From Hondaea fermentalgiana (lineage: Eukaryota > Sar > Bigyra > Thraustochytrida > Thraustochytriidae): a DNA stretch of 64,000 bases. Every line of letters begins with the position of its first letter. Position 1 is the first letter of the stretch. The stretch lies in contig NPFB01000001.1 in assembly GCA_014084085.1 (NCBI GenBank), positions 617,549-681,548 of the forward strand, given 5' to 3'. Positions 37,880 through 52,255 of this stretch are shown piece after piece. A program made the position numbers and the translations under genes. Below the pieces are notes generated by a model. The model was not told the DNA's origin, made no database searches, and saw only the letters and a list, made by a program, of their open reading frames with translations.

Positions 37880-40800
37880 GACTTGGCATGACCAATCGCC
37901 TCAATGTCACTCTTGCTGAGGTTGAAGACGCGATCCCGAAGATCATAAATGACCTCCTTGGCAGGAAACTCGTGACCCTCGATAACGAAAAGGGTGCGCA
38001 AAGAGTTGACGACCCAGATCGAGCCTGGACGGCCACCTGAAGCACCCGAATCCTCCCAGATCTTGACTGGCTTGAGCGAGGATACCGCGCACCAGTGCTT
38101 TGGCACGCATCGTACAGATGTCACGTCAGGAGGTGTATCTGTAGTTGTGGCGACCATACCGAGCGCCACGAAGGCAGCATTGGGTGGGACCGGACGCCAA
38201 GCGAAAAAGGGGGACCCGTGCTGCTGGCTCCATACTTGATTGAAGCGGACAGGATGCGGCAGAATCCGGTTAATGAGCGGCATCATGAGCTCGCTCTGTC
38301 CAGAAACGCCCCAACGCTCGTTATCGCGCACCTCGAGTGTAAATTTGACGCCACGCACAGGGTCCGTCAGAGAGCTCTTCGAAAAGAAGCCCTTCGAGTT
38401 GCCTGGCTTGTCGAGAGCGCCGTGCGCGTAGTAGCCAAGGCAAACCTTGGAACGGTTCTGCTTGAGCAGCGAGGAGTCGAGCTCGGGGGACCAGACACTG
38501 GCCTTGAGTTTTGTCATCGCGCCTTGCGAGTTCCACACGCGGCTAAAGTGGTGCACCTCCTTGACCTTGACGCGAAATTGTGCCACGACATCGGCTTGAA
38601 GAGCCCTCTTCTCCAAGGCAATCTGCTGGCCGTCATCACGACCGCCTACGAGCTCTTTGATGCGCTTGGGCTCAATAACAATGTCCGCAAAGTTCTCCTG
38701 TTTGATGAGACCACGTTCCGACATGGACGCTTCGAGACGTCGATCGTAAAATGCCGCGCGGAATTCTTCGAGCGAGAGATGGCCGTCCATGTCAGAGTCC
38801 AAATTTCGCATGATGGCATAGACCTGCTCGGGCCCCACGCGCACACCAAGCCACTCGAGCGCGCCGTAGAGCTCCGAGCACCCGACCAAACCATTTCGAT
38901 CCGAGTCGAAAGCGCGGAAAGCGTCAAGAATAAACATGCCACGCTGATAAATGAGGCCGCGAATGCGGCTAATGGTCGCGCGCTCTTCCAATAAACTGTA
39001 CTCGTGGTCCACCGTAAAGAGACGATGCAAAGCCGTCTCGCGCACCGAGCGACGCGACCGGCGTCGACACTCGCGAACTTCCTCGAACCAGCGCTCGCGC
39101 GCGGCTGGCTTGTTCACCTGTAAGGCGCGAAGAAGCATATTCAAATGCCGCTCCTTGTAATATATTTCGCTGTTGATAAAGCGAAAGGTTTCGTAAAAGG
39201 AGGTCTCATGGTACTCGCTCGCGGATTTATAACCCACCGTGGAGTCAAGAAGAGACTTGGTGTACAGGGAGTGCATGCCAACAAAGGTACTTCCGTTGCC
39301 GTCGAGCATGGGCTTGCCTTGACGTTGCCGCATGTGCATAAGACCTCGAAGCGCTTCGGCTTCGTACAAGGAGAGCGCCGCAAAGTGGCGCCCTTCCTGC
39401 AGATGGTAAAACACCCGTTGCTCAATGAGTGTCTTGAAGGCGTTGATGTCAATGCCCTCGAATGTATCGAGGTTGATATAACCGCCTCGCTGCAAAAGCC
39501 GCTGCAGGGACTCTTGCAACGAGTTCGCCAAATAATTCTCCAGTTGCTTCCGTTGATCTTCCCATGTTCTCGCTTCACCCTGGTCGCCGGAGCGCGCCAA
39601 TTTTGATTCATCGGCCTCAATGGTCACGTCTTCAAAGCCGGCAATCTCGTTCCCAAGGCGCAAAAGGTCATCGGGCGCCACGTCTAATGCCAGCATGAGC
39701 TCGAAAAGCTCGTCTTTCTTGAGTCGCTGATCGCTGTCAATATCAAACATGTTGAACGCCCCAGAAAGATGGCTCCAGGTGTCCTTGGAAAGATGCGTTT
39801 GCGAAGCGCCCAAGAGTGTCGCCGAGTTTGTCAAAGCGCCCGGGTCTGGGACCCACTCCATGAGAATGATGACGTTCTTGATGCGACGGTGTGTGTGCAG
39901 ACTCCATCCTGGATCGTAGTGATTGCGGCTAATGTACATGGACTGGGGGAAGGTAATGGGAACGGGCGATTCGGTAAGCTTGCGGTGCATCGCAAACTCG
40001 GAGCATGGAAAGAACTTCATGGCCGGCGCGGCGTTGGCTTTGCCCAAGAGTTCCACATCCCATGGGACAGGAGACTCGTCCTTGCGAGAGTACTTTTTCT
40101 TGACGTACTCTTCTGGCTCGAGCTGTTGGACTTTTTCCTGTTCTTGCTCTTGTTCTTGTTCTTGTTCCTGTTCTTGTTCCTGCTCCTGTTCTTGGACCTG
40201 CTCCGCGTTGAACACTTGTTCTTTGGCCACCTCGTCTTGCGACCCGACGCCCTCTACGCCAGCGAGCGTTGGCACGAGCGTCCCAGCTCGTGCCGCGACG
40301 CGACTGCGTTCCTCGGCGTCCTTGACCTTTCGCGTGATGCTGGTGATTACCTCGCGATCGCCTTCGGAAGCAATGAGATCGCTGTGATCGTTGACGAGAT
40401 TCTCAATCTTCTCGGCAAAGGGCTGCGCCCGGGGTACAGCAGTGGCCACAGAGTAGTCGACACGCTCACGAAAGGCGTCGATCGACTTTTCTAGAAATTG
40501 ATTCCCGGCAGCTGCATCGCCGCGTTCGCCGACCTTGGCCGAATTCATGAGCACAAAGTGATGAGCACGCTTGCGCCACACATTACTCGTGCTCTGCTCG
40601 CAAAGCAAATTGAATTGGATCTTCTCTGACCTCATGGAGTTGATGACGAGCCATTCAGTCACTTCGCGCAGCCGCTCTGCGAGTTGAGGTGTTCGCTGCA
40701 GACTCTGCGCCTCGTCACGCGATCGCTGCGATTCCTGCGCAGAGAGATTTTCGGCAGCAAGCTGAGAGAGCTCGCTTGGACTCACAGTCTTGCCATGGCC

Positions 40801-43800
40801 AGCAGCAACCTGCAGCTTGATCAACATGTCGACCTCTGGAATCACCAGGAGTTCAATGGTTTGCCCGACGCCGATGCCGCGCATGCGAAAGGCACCCTGC
40901 GCATAGTCCCGAAAGGTCATATCCTTGCCGAGGGTTAGCGCTGCGCGGGCTGATATCGCTTGCTTGATATCCATGCCGGTCGTGTGGACCTGATCGTAAA
41001 AGGAGAATCGACGGTCGGGGGCAATACCCGATCGATCCAGTGGAATGATCTTGCCCGATCGAGTAAGGACCATCTTGCGGTCCGCGCTGTCTAGAAAAAC
41101 AACACCCTCCACATCCTCAGGAAGCCCGTTTCGCAGCAGAAAAGCAGCGACCTCAATGTTGCTGTATCCGGTGACCAGCGCCCCAGTGTCAATAAGAGCC
41201 TGATAAGCTGGTCGCATTGTAGCAATCGATCGCAGCAAGCTTTCCACGGACCAGCCCCTTTCCACGAGACGGATCGACATCACGCTTGGATCCGTCAAAT
41301 AATGAAGCATTTTGCCGTCCGATCCCTTCTCATAGTGACATACTCCAAACTCAACCGGCAAGAGGTCCGAAGGCGTTCCACTAAAGCCGAGCCGGCGCTT
41401 AAACATGATGCTGCCGCCAAGCTCCTGGCCGCAAGCAGAAATTTTGAGGCCGTGGTGCTGCAAGGTCTCCGGGAAGATGTACGTCGTGAGATAGTAGAGG
41501 ATTGCATGGGGTGATTTCCGCAGCAAGCGATACAAGACGCCCACTTGATAGGTGTCTGACAAATCGATCAACTGCAGCGGCCACAGGTCGTCCAGCTCGA
41601 TTTCGCGCACGCCATCTACATCGCTGCTTTCCACTTCCTTGGCTTCGTCTGAAGCCAATGCATCTTCGCCAGAAACCACTTTGAACTCGGCGGCGACATC
41701 CGTCTTGGCACCGCCTCCTGCTTTGAAGCGGCGCTTCTGCGACTCCACCTTGGTGCCCCGCACGCGGCCGCCCGCGAGCGAGACCCAACGAATGTACAAA
41801 CGACTCGCCTCGCGTTTGATGTACGGCCCAACATCCTCCTCGAGGCGTTCGCGGAGATGACGCAAGAGCCAGATGAAGTCCGACATGCGAAGTCCCTCGT
41901 ACCGGTAGGCAAGGATAGTAAGGCCAATGACAACGTCGGGGTGAGAGAACTCTGATGCCCGCGACGGGCAATCCTTACCGGTGAAGGGCACCGCCAAAAG
42001 TTTACGGTTCTTGGGCATGAGCGGGTCAAGAGCCATAAATTTGGCCAAGTCCGTCGCGTTGAGCAGACCGTACTTGACGCGGTCAATCTTGGCGAGAACG
42101 AACGGTGTAAACGTACCGATCCACTCGCGCGCGAGATTGATCATTTTCACGTTTTCGTCGGTCAGGTTGCTATTGACAACCTCGGCGGCCTTAGGGGCGC
42201 CCTTGGGGCCACGCGTCATGTAATCAAGAGCATCCTGGTCCGAGATTCCATGCAAGCCGCGCATTGAGAGAAACAAGAGCATCCATTGAGCCAGCAGGCC
42301 GCGTAACTTGGCCGTGTAAAAAGATCGCGAAAGCAGTACCAGATGCGGCTGCTGCTGCATCAAGTTCAGCTCGCAACCCTTGGTGATCGCTTCGTTGATG
42401 CTCTTGAGCAGTGCTGCCGCGGACCGAGAGCTCGTGTAGTCCAGCGTCGTTTGACCTGCAGTCCGCGCGAAAAAGGCGTCAAGTAGGTGAAAAGGGATCA
42501 TCCAGCGCATACCATCGTGACCCTTAACGTGGCTTCGAGTAAAGTCAAGGGGCACCTTGTTTCCGATGGGCCAGTTCAGTTCGGACCGGAGCGGGTGCAG
42601 AATGAGGTCGACTTCATCGAGGATGAGGACACCATCCCGAAAGAGATCAAGGATTCGGCTTGACAACCGCATTTGCTCGCGAAGACGCGTGGCCTCCTCC
42701 TTGGTAAGCATTTCCCGTGCCTTGCTCGTGAGACTGAGGGTCTCCTTGAAAAAGGACTTGATGATGCTCGGTGCGCTACGCATGTCGTCCTCGGATTCGT
42801 ACTTTGCCGCGTCCAAGAGATGCGCAGCCTCGACGAGTTTGAGAAAGAAACTCTTGAGTGCTGTGGGCGTAGTGCACACCACGGCGCGAGACTTGCGCGC
42901 AATGAGCAGCTTACGGTACATTTGGCGGTCGACGCTGGTAAAACGATCAAACACAAAGGTGTATACCGGTTTCTGAATGATGGCCGAGAACTTGTCACGC
43001 ATCACAGCCCGAGAAAACTCGAGAAGAGCATTGGGGACGACTTGGACAACCAGCGACTTGCCATCGCCCAGGAGAAGCGCCAGAAGGGGGCCCACGACCG
43101 TGGTCTTTCCGGCGCCCATGATCATTTGATGACACCGCGAATCTCCATTTTGCAGAGCGCCCATAAAGTCATAAACCAGTTCAACCTGCGATTTACGCAA
43201 AAGAATGCTGTAGGTAAATTCAAAGACGAGGAAGCGCGGATCCAGCTCGTAGCGTCCCTGGCCGGCGCCCGGTTGTTTGACGTAGTGACGCTTCGCGGCG
43301 AGCTCCTTGACGACAGCATCGCTCTTGAGCTGAAGTGCGGGCTCCGGGTCGGCAGAAGCCAGCGCACGGTAGAGATCGTGCGCGGCTCCAATGGCACGCA
43401 GGGTCTGCGCCATTCGGTTTACGCGCATGAGCGTGGCAATGCACATGTCGTGAACCTCCGCCAAGGTTTCCCGCGTGAGAAAGGGATTTAGCTGCGAAAG
43501 ATGGAAGTCACCCAAGTTCGACATGAGATTGCCAACAAGGAGCTCAAACCAAATGCGAGGCTCGTTGCCACTGTACTGGTTGAGCAAGAATCCAAGACGC
43601 TTGCGCATGCCGTACTCGCCATAGGCGTCCTTGGTCGAAACGTCGACCCAGTTGGCAAGATCCAGCACACTCGTGATGGAAGCCTCGGCAATCTTCGTGT
43701 CCCGTTCGTAGAGCTGCTCGAGTTTTAGAATGAGATCCTGCACCTTCGCGCGATCTTTCAACTTCTCAATGGTTGCACCGTTCGTAATCTCCTCAAAAGC

Positions 43801-46800
43801 AACCGCATCGTCGCGCATGCGTTTAAGCAAGTCAAGCGCAATGTGTGACCGCGCCACGGCATGCTTGTCAACCTGCAAGAGGGCCTCGGGGTTGCCTCCT
43901 GGCACAAGATCAATTCTCGCAAGTCCGAGACTTCCGCGCGACTCCTTTGAAACGTGTGCCGCAAGGCCAATCGAGTCAATAGGAGCTGTTGCAAAGGCGC
44001 GCGCTTCTTGTGCATCGAGTCCAACAACATTGGTTCCGCCTGGGCTCGTCGCCTCAAGCGGGCCGAATTCGCGTCTCTCGAGCCCAAGATCGAGCACTCG
44101 GGGCGCGAGCCATGCACGGTCGCGGCGCGGGTTCGGGGAGAGTGGTAGGCTAACGTGTGTTCCGGGGCGCCATGGCGTGAATTGCGTCGTCGTTGGCGGC
44201 CATTTGATACTCGCCGTTTTGCTGCGTAGCGTAGAGTTGCACTTTTCCAAGAGACGCTGAATTACGTTCTGACCCTTGAAAATAATCGTGAATTTGTGCT
44301 TGCGATCGTCCTCGTACTTTGGCATATCGCGAATCAGCTCCGGGTTGTTGGCCAGGATGCGTAGCACCGATGTCATGGTCTGCGTCTTTTTGAACTTGTG
44401 TGGCGGCATCATGTGCAAGAGAACGCTTGCCCAGTTGAAACAATTATCATCATCCAACACACGCACCGACAGCGTACCAGTCATGAGCTCGTATAAAAAG
44501 GGAAATCCCTTGGAGGTCTTGCCACCACGGATCGAGACGCCCCGATTGATCATATCGTGAAAAAGACGCAGACCCTCGACACCACTCAGGTCTGTCGGAC
44601 GATCGTACGACATCGGCTTGAGCGAAGAGAATGCCCGCAAGGTCTTGCGCCAGGATGAGGCGTTTTTCCGGTCCTCCAAGGCCGTATCGTCGCGGACCTG
44701 ATCGAAGCACACACTCGGTCGCGGACGGGGAGGGTGAAAGACGATGAGTTCATCCGAACCAGCTTGCGAAGTTTGCCCGAGCGCGGTAAGCTGCATCGCG
44801 TTGAGCAGGGCGCGACGGTTGAAAAGAATCTGACCATTGTTCCGCTTCGACGCACGCAAAAGGTTGCGTCCGGGCGCATTCAACGACACCTCCTCCAGCA
44901 AGGTCAATTCTTCGGATACCGAAAGACGGCAGCTTGCCGCCACGCGGCGATGCTTGATGGCGTACAAGGACATCTCCTGCACGAGATCCCAGGGGAGACG
45001 CATGATACTACGAGCTCCTAGCGTCACCAGACTGAGCTTGAGACGACAAGCATGCGCATCAGGATGCATATCGAAATTGAGACTGCCCAAAAGATCCAAA
45101 ATCTGGTCCTCTTCAGCTGTCAGCGGCGTGTCCGTCACGCAGGAGTCAGCGAGCCGAAAGGCGAGATCGTAGCGTCGGGCCATGAAGCGAAGCAGAAAGA
45201 GATAAAGTGCCGAGCTCAATGTTGGCGTAAAGAGAAACATCTTCGAGAGATGGACCGAATACAGATAGTGCCGCACATCTCCAAGGTTTGCATTCCACTC
45301 TGGACTTGTGCGATTCAGCACAAGCTCCGTTGCAAAGATCATGTTGGGAACCACGGGTCGAGTGGGGTACGCGGTAGCGGCGACGAGAATGAAAAGTTCG
45401 CCCTTCCAGTTCTCCAAAAGAACTGCGTGTGGTAGGCCCCGAACGAGATCGACAATGCGAGGATCACGATTTGCACTCATAAAGAGACCCGTGTGTTCCT
45501 GGCTGAAAAGCTTGAGGTCCACGGGACCGCCCGGTTGGGAAACCTCTTCCTGAAGACGAAATGAGAGACGTACGCGTGGAAGCTCGACAAGGTCGATGCG
45601 ACAGACGTCAGAGGGCGTCTGAACATCTGCAAAGGTCCAAACGAGAATGTGGCTGAGATTATCGACGCGAAGCAAGATGCTGGACAAATCTTTGAGCGGG
45701 CTCGACGCGGGCGCGTGCAAGAGATTGAGGAGCGTGTGGCATTCCTCCGTACCGGCTCGCGGGCCGGAGTCAATTGTCACGAATCGCCGCACAAGAGCAT
45801 ATGCTTTGGAATTTCCGTACCCGCTCGTGTCATCTGGGCCATGAGGAATGATTTCAACGCGCAATCGCGTTCGCGGCTTGATCACGCGGCTCAGCCGATC
45901 CTGTGCGCTGAGACTGCTCGTAGCATCTCCTCCTTCTCCGGACTTGCTTGAATCTTGAATTTCCGCCTTTTCATATCCAATAATCGACTTGTCCTCGACG
46001 TCTTGCCAGAATTCGTACTCATCAAGCAGGGTCTCTGGCAAAAGACCTTTCAGCAGTCTCCGTGGCATGTACTCTTGGACGCCCATCTCCTTGGTCAGAT
46101 TACGACTGATGACCAACGACGGTGACGGAGGACGCGCAGTCGTTGGCACCGACCCAATGCTCAAGACGGGACGCCCCGTGGACCATGACATGGTTGGAAC
46201 CTCGCCAAAGTCGCCGAGGCAAAAGCGTGGGTCCGAACTGTAACACAGCGAACGGTACCAGCGCCGACCATGCTCGAGGACCTCATAGACGTGAACGACA
46301 CGTGGGTTCTGAAAGACAACCACTTCGAGCAGCGTCGGGGCCATACGAGCCTGCGGTGACGCTGCTGCGGACGCCTCGCCAGGTGTATTCGGATCTTGGT
46401 AGAGATTGCGCGCCGGTTGCACTAGACCGCAAAGCACAGCGAAACTCTGCTTTGCAGCGGAAGCGCGTGGGAGAAAGAGCTCAACATGACTCAACACTGT
46501 CTGCGCATAGGGCTCGAGCGCCTTTTGCACCCATGCTTCGGCGGGCTCGAGGGCACTTGGGAAAGGTCGCTGAAATGGATTTGCGATTTCTGTTCGCGTG
46601 TCCGGATCCCATAGCTGCACATCGTGCCGGCGACCTACGAGGCGTTTCCAACTTCGGTTCACGGTGTCCTTAACCTCGGCGCACTGCACACCGTGGCCAA
46701 GCGATGGGTCGATATCGCCAAAAACCTCGCGAAAATCCGGCATGTAGACAAATTTGTCGTCGAGAAGCTTCATTGGGTGCTTTTTCAAAGTGAACTCACC

Positions 46801-49800
46801 AAGCTGCACATTAATCTCTGTGTCGACACTCTGCGTCGTGACGACGCGCATCCACTCTTCAAAGTCGCGGACCTCTTCGGCAGCGCTGAGACAGCGCCGC
46901 AACTCGCTGACTTCGGTATCGGGCATGAATCGACCGAGACAGCCGGCGATCTCGGGAGACTGCCAGCTTCGGATGAGCATCTCGTCCTCGTCGCCCTTGG
47001 ATTCAGTGACCATGCCGGTTTGGCGCTCATCCGTGAGACTGATAACTTTGACGATCGCCTCCATGGTTTTGTTACAATCGGCAGGGTTTGCTTCGAGCCA
47101 GCGCAAGATTTTGCCACGATGCTTTTGATATAGCGAAAAGAATTCGTTGGGCGAGATGCCCAAATTGAGAGCATCGTCGCTCTCGCCTTCGCCCTTTTTC
47201 CCGGCGCGCTTGACGCCGCGCGAAGCGCTCTCGGGATCAAGCTCCATGTGAAAGCGAAAGTTCACCGTCACAAAGATGTAGGAAATAAGAATGGCCGAGA
47301 CCATGCGCCGATCAAGCTGGCTCTCCTTGGTGCCCAGGTAGAGGTATGCCATATGGGCGTGGAAAACGCAAGCGAGCTGCATCTTGCGCTGCTTGGTGGC
47401 CACGCGACACCATTGTTCGAGCATGGGATAAATGGAAGAGTCAAGCTTGTCGCGCAGCTTGTCGCGAAGTTCCCGAAGATACGGGATGGACGCTTCCGTC
47501 GTGCCTGGCAAATGGAGACCGCGCGCCATGGAACGCGGACCGCTGCGCGAGACGGCATCCCCTGTGCGCTGCACACGCTCCTGCTCGAGCTCATCGCGCT
47601 CAATGAGGAATCCCATGTACTCGATCACGCGCACGACGAGACGTGTCACGTAGAGGATAACTTGCGAGGAACCAGGAGAGTAGCGACCCACATCGAGCTC
47701 CATGGCGTAAAACAGCATGTTCTCGATCGCATCAAGGACGACACGAGGCGAGTGCTGAAGCTCGTTAAAGAGGAGACCCACGGGTGTGGCGAGGTGAGCG
47801 CGATCGGACGCAGGCACAGTTCGTGGCTCCTCAACCTTGCCATCGCGCTGCCACATGCCGGGTTCAAAAAGGCAAGCATCTAAAACCTCTTGCAGCTTGG
47901 ACTCTGCGAGCGCAGATATACGAATCTGGTCCGCAAAGAATTGTAGAACGAGAGGAATACGCAAGTATGGTGCTGTGAGATACTGCAGGAGCAGCTCCGA
48001 GTCGCTGGCACGAATCTTGTTACCAAAGTCGGGAAGGTCTTTGACGTGAAGAACATCATCCTCGGTATTGATGTTCTTCCCTGCCAGGTTGGATGGATTG
48101 GCGCCAGATGGAGGCGCGCGCGGCATGGTGTTGCTCCCGAGACCTACAAAATCCAACAAAGACTGCAAAGTCGACTTTTCGATCTGAGCATCCGCGCGAT
48201 AGGTGCGAACGTACGCTGCACAAGCAAGCCTTTCCTTTCCAAAACCAGCGACGTCGAGACCCACGCGCTGCATCGAAGTCCCTTGAGGCGCGTCCGGAGG
48301 AGGTGCTGCATTGCCATCATCGACAGGCTTGCCCACTGTCCAAATGAGACGCGCATCTGTGGCTTTCCAATGGCGAAGCTCAGGGAGTGCATTTGCAGTC
48401 GGGGCCAAGAGAGACTTGAAGAGGAAGACGATGTCTCGGAAGAGCGCAAGCTCGGGGTAATGATCAACAAGCGCCGGATCCTGGCCACCGAAGTACGCAG
48501 CCAGGCCCGGAATGCCCTTGGAGCGGTCAAAGCCCATCTGCACGCAAAGCTGGTTCACGAGACGACGCTCCGCATCACCGAAAAGCATCGAGTGCTCGAA
48601 GCGAAAGAGTACGTGGTCGCTGCGGACAGCGTCCCGAAGGGCCGTAAAATAGTCGAGGATCTGCGTTCGCGCTGTGGTGAGATAAGGGTCAGCAAAAGCG
48701 AGAAAGCCGCTCTCTTCAACAAAGTAGCCAATTTCAAAAGCAAAAGGATGGACAGGGCCCGCAGCCTGACCATCATAGTGCAATGAAAACTGTGAAGGGA
48801 TATCGCATGCGTGAACGCGCACCACACAATCGGCCACGGTGGCAATCGCGGCCATGGTAATGATACGCGCAGCATCAAAGCTCCGCGTGACCCGCACGGA
48901 CAGTGCTGCGCTGACAAAGTGGCGACCCACGAGCTCGAGGAGGCGCAGAATATCCGCCTGGGTCTCGTAACGCATGGGCTTGGCATACCAAAAACAATGG
49001 TCTGGGCGCTTGGGGTCGTTGCGGGCGAGGGGAAGCGGTATGACTTGCGTAAAGAGGTGCTGAATCAGCGCGATGCGGATGCAATACGTGTTGCGGATGA
49101 GATCCTTTTGGTTGTCGAGCAATGTGCAAATGTTCACGCAGTGGCGCAGGGTAATGGCCACGTCGGCAAAGTCCTCGATCGCGTCAGGGACGAGCGTGAG
49201 TTGCACAGGTCGCAAAATAGGAGGCGGCGCTGCGCCGCCGGCAAGGTGCTCGACACTGCAGTCGCGACGAAAAGGGCCAAACATGGGCATGCACGCAGCC
49301 CAGGCGATCTTTCCGCTATTCGGAAAGCTCAGGGCGGGAGGCAGGTGGCGGTCCTCGATCGGTTTCAGCAGGCCAGAAATGCGGCCGTCGATGTCGTTGA
49401 TAAGCCCGGCAATCTGCTGGAGATGGTCCGTGGTCGTTGGCGAGTTCTTTTCCTCGAGACTCCTCTTTGCTGCATTGTCCGCAAGCTGCTGCAGTGCGGC
49501 CCGCATTGTAATAGCGTCTCCGGCGTACAAGTTGGAGACTCGGGACAGATCTTCTTGCATCATCTCACAGACCTCCATGCGCAGGAGCAGCGAAACGTGC
49601 TTGGCCTGAAAGGTAGTGAGTCCCAGGGAGAGCACGCACTGGCGCATGCACGCCTTGAGCAAGTGAAAGAAAGAGCCATCGGCCACGTCGCGCTGTGTGC
49701 GCATGTCCATCACCGAAAGGTCAAAGGAGGCGCGGTTCATGTACAGGTGCTGACGCGAAAGGTATGGAAGCAGCGTCTCGTAAACCATTTTGGCGGTGTT

Positions 49801-51465
49801 CTTGGAATGGTAGTAAATTTTGGCCCGGAAAAGAAGAAACCAAAACGAAGCGTCTAAAAGACGCTCGCAGGGAATATCGGTGAGCGTGTAGCAAAGATTG
49901 CGCTTCATCTTGCCCGTTTCTTCATCGAGACGGGCCGCGTGGTAGTCGAAGCCATCCCATCGCGTTGCGGGGTCGCCAGCACTATTTTGCTGCATTTGCT
50001 GTTCTTGTTCAGCGACGGGATGCCCTGTATTGCAGACAGAAAGCGAAAAGGTGCTTTCATGGCGCGTCAAAATGTACATGACGAGATGAGACACCACGCC
50101 GCGATTCCCTCCTACCTTGATGCGATTGGACGAGGCCGAGCGCGACGGCTTTGTAGGACGAGAGCTGCTTTCCTCTGGTTTGTTGTTGCCATCGTCCTTG
50201 GCACTGCTTGCAGTTGACCGCTTGCGCATGCTGTTGCGCTTGAAGCTTCGCCTGCTGCTACTGTTGCCGGTCCCAGAGGAGGAGGACCCGGTGCCATCTT
50301 CAGTATCATCGTCTGATGAGTCGTCGGAATCTTCGCCGAGGTCGACAATGGATGTATCCGAGGTCCAGCCGCCGGGAAAGCAGATGACGTCGCCATTCCG
50401 CATTCCCCTCACCCGCTGGACGAATCCATGCAAAAAGAGGTGAAAATTTTGGTCCTGGTTCATCGGATTCAGCGGAAGGTTTGCGACGACCCAGCCTGCC
50501 ATGGCAAACGCGTTTTTCAGACTTCGCACGCCCCACTTGTCGCCAAGCTTTGTCACAAGACGTTCCATTGCAAGCATGAAAAACTCGAGGGTCATGCGCA
50601 GCGACGTAAACTCGTCCGTCGGGTTCGAAGGCCACGTGCCTGAAATGTAGCGATCTGCGCACATCCCGATGAAGCCTGGATGTCTCCAGAGCGGCTCGCT
50701 CCCGATGATGAAGCCTTTACCCTGTGCTGCATTCATGGTTGTCGCGGGACCTCCTGATCCGCCCCCTGCCTGCGAATTTGTCCCGACACGAACCGCGTTC
50801 GCCGGTAGGGCGCTTCCGCTGTTTGAGCCACTGAGACTGTTCTGACTGTTGAGATTGACACGAAGCGTCGGCGTGGCAGATACGGTCGATGTTCCTTCTG
50901 CTTGCGACGTTGCGGACGATGCAGGCGCGGCGGCAGGAGAGGCAGATGACGTAGAGGCTGACCTTCCTGACCCCGGTAGCGCCGTGGCGCCGTTTTGCGA
51001 CGATGTAGGCAGCTCCTCGCAATAATTTTTGGGGATGAGGCCGGACTGGCCGCGGATCGATCCATACCACCACTCTGGGTCTTCGGAATCGACGACTTCA
51101 ATCACATCTCCGGCTTTGACTGACAACTCGTCATCAGCGCTTGGCTCAAATTCCCAGAGAACGCGAACGCGATTTCTGGTTTTGGGCGTGGTGGTTTTCG
51201 CCGGTGGCGCTGGCGCCGGTGTTGGCGCTGGAGCAGGAGCAGGGGTGGGCGCAGGCGCGGGAGCAGCCTCGGCCTCTTCAACGACCTTGACATAGTCACG
51301 AGGAAAGAGACCCTCCACGGCCGTGGCTCCGTCTTTCTCGCGTTTTCCTTTCCACCATCCCGATGCGTCATCGCTTGAGTCCGTGACGACAACGATATCG
51401 CCCGTCTCCAGGCTCACCTCGTCGTCATTCTGGGCCTCGAAGTCGTAGAGCGCCTCTGCCCGCAT
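37006..51465 (-). CDS. Giant DUF3638/DUF3645 helicase-like protein with SH3, EF-hand and Vps62-like modules
   Basis: A 4,819-residue product from one uninterrupted frame. Two SH3 domains open it (1-63, with ALYDFEAQNDDEVSLETGD; and about 97-150), joined by a Pro/Ala linker. The core belongs to the DUF3638/DUF3645 family: the P-loop-like MGAGKTTVVGPLLALLL near 2780, a Walker B-like LILDEVDLILHP near 2945, and helicase-like C-terminal signatures (VFLDSADRKMVL near 3450, QVHTTGMD near 3492, GAFRMRGIGVGQ near 3522). A Gln-Glu dipeptide repeat lies near 3753-3783. Three EF-hands follow (DIDSDQRLKKDE, DSDRNGLVGCSE, DSDMDGHLSLEE), then a Vps62-like module near 4400-4465 with FAWRPVPPNAAFVALG, and a disordered Pro/Gln-rich tail with polyglutamine. 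Family members are often labelled ubiquitin hydrolases, but I see no support for that activity here. Confidence 0.9.
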
Positions 51466-51474
51466 TTCGCTTGC

Positions 51475-51506
51475 TGGCTGTCTGTCTGTCTGTCTGTCTG
51501 TCTGTC
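51475..51506 (-). repeat. (GACA)n microsatellite
   Basis: Perfect tetranucleotide array ending about 10 bp upstream of the giant gene's ATG, so almost certainly within its 5' leader. Confidence 0.9.
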
Positions 51507-52255
51507 ACTTGCCTCCACCACTCCTGCAGTCCGCCTCGCCTTGCCTCTCCCTCGTCGTCTTCGGGTGCGCCGAGCGCGCCCGCGAGGAGGACGAGGACCT
51601 GGAGGCCCCGAAGGTCAGCGTCAGCTCGGCTGTCGTGCTCCCGCTCGACGTCGATCACCCGCTCTCGATCCCCGCTCGCCCTCGCCTGTCCCTTCGGCCG
51701 AGGTCTCTGCGCGAGGCGCCGCGCGGCCCCGCCGCGCCGCTCCCGCTCTCCGCGCTCGCGCGCGGCCCGAGCCCGTCCCGCCGCTCGCGCGCGGGCGCCG
51801 TTTGTTTGCTCGCTCGGGTTGGGTTTCTGCCGCCGCCGTCGAGCCGGAGAAGAGCCGCGGCGAATTGGGGTTCCGCAGATATTTTCTCCCCCGTCCTTCG
51901 CGGCGAGTGCACGCCGCGGCAGCCAGCCCTGGCGGAGCAGAGGGAGCGCGGCGCAGACCAGAATCGCGCGGCGCGCGCGCGGAGGGAGGGAGGGAGGGAG
52001 GGAGCGGAGACGCGGAAGATGCTCGGGTCCCAGCGGCGCGGAGCAGGCGGCCTCGCGGCGCGGATGGCCGCGATGACGAGGTCGAGATGTGGCGAGGACG
52101 CGTGGGCGCCGGCGGAGCGGCTCGCGGCGACGACGACGAGGAGGAGGACAAGGAGGAGGACGAGGGCGCGGCCGGGGGCGAGTCTGGCGACGGCGAGGAT
52201 GGAGGAGAAGGAACTGGCGACGGTGGTGATTTGTGCGCGTCCTCAGAGTCTCGGG
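51507..52255. promoter_or_regulatory. Divergent intergenic region, giant gene / NFACT-R gene
   Basis: Very GC-rich. It contains a (GGGA)n array near 51982-52003. The downstream gene's frame is open through here but begins with a TTG, and its translation upstream of 52019 is low-complexity. Both promoters must lie in this interval. Confidence 0.45.

Noticed and set aside
37006..51465. Reading the giant protein as a ubiquitinyl hydrolase
   Set aside because: No Cys/His/Asp hydrolase box was seen; visible motifs are helicase- or ATPase-like, so only the DUF3638/DUF3645 family is named.
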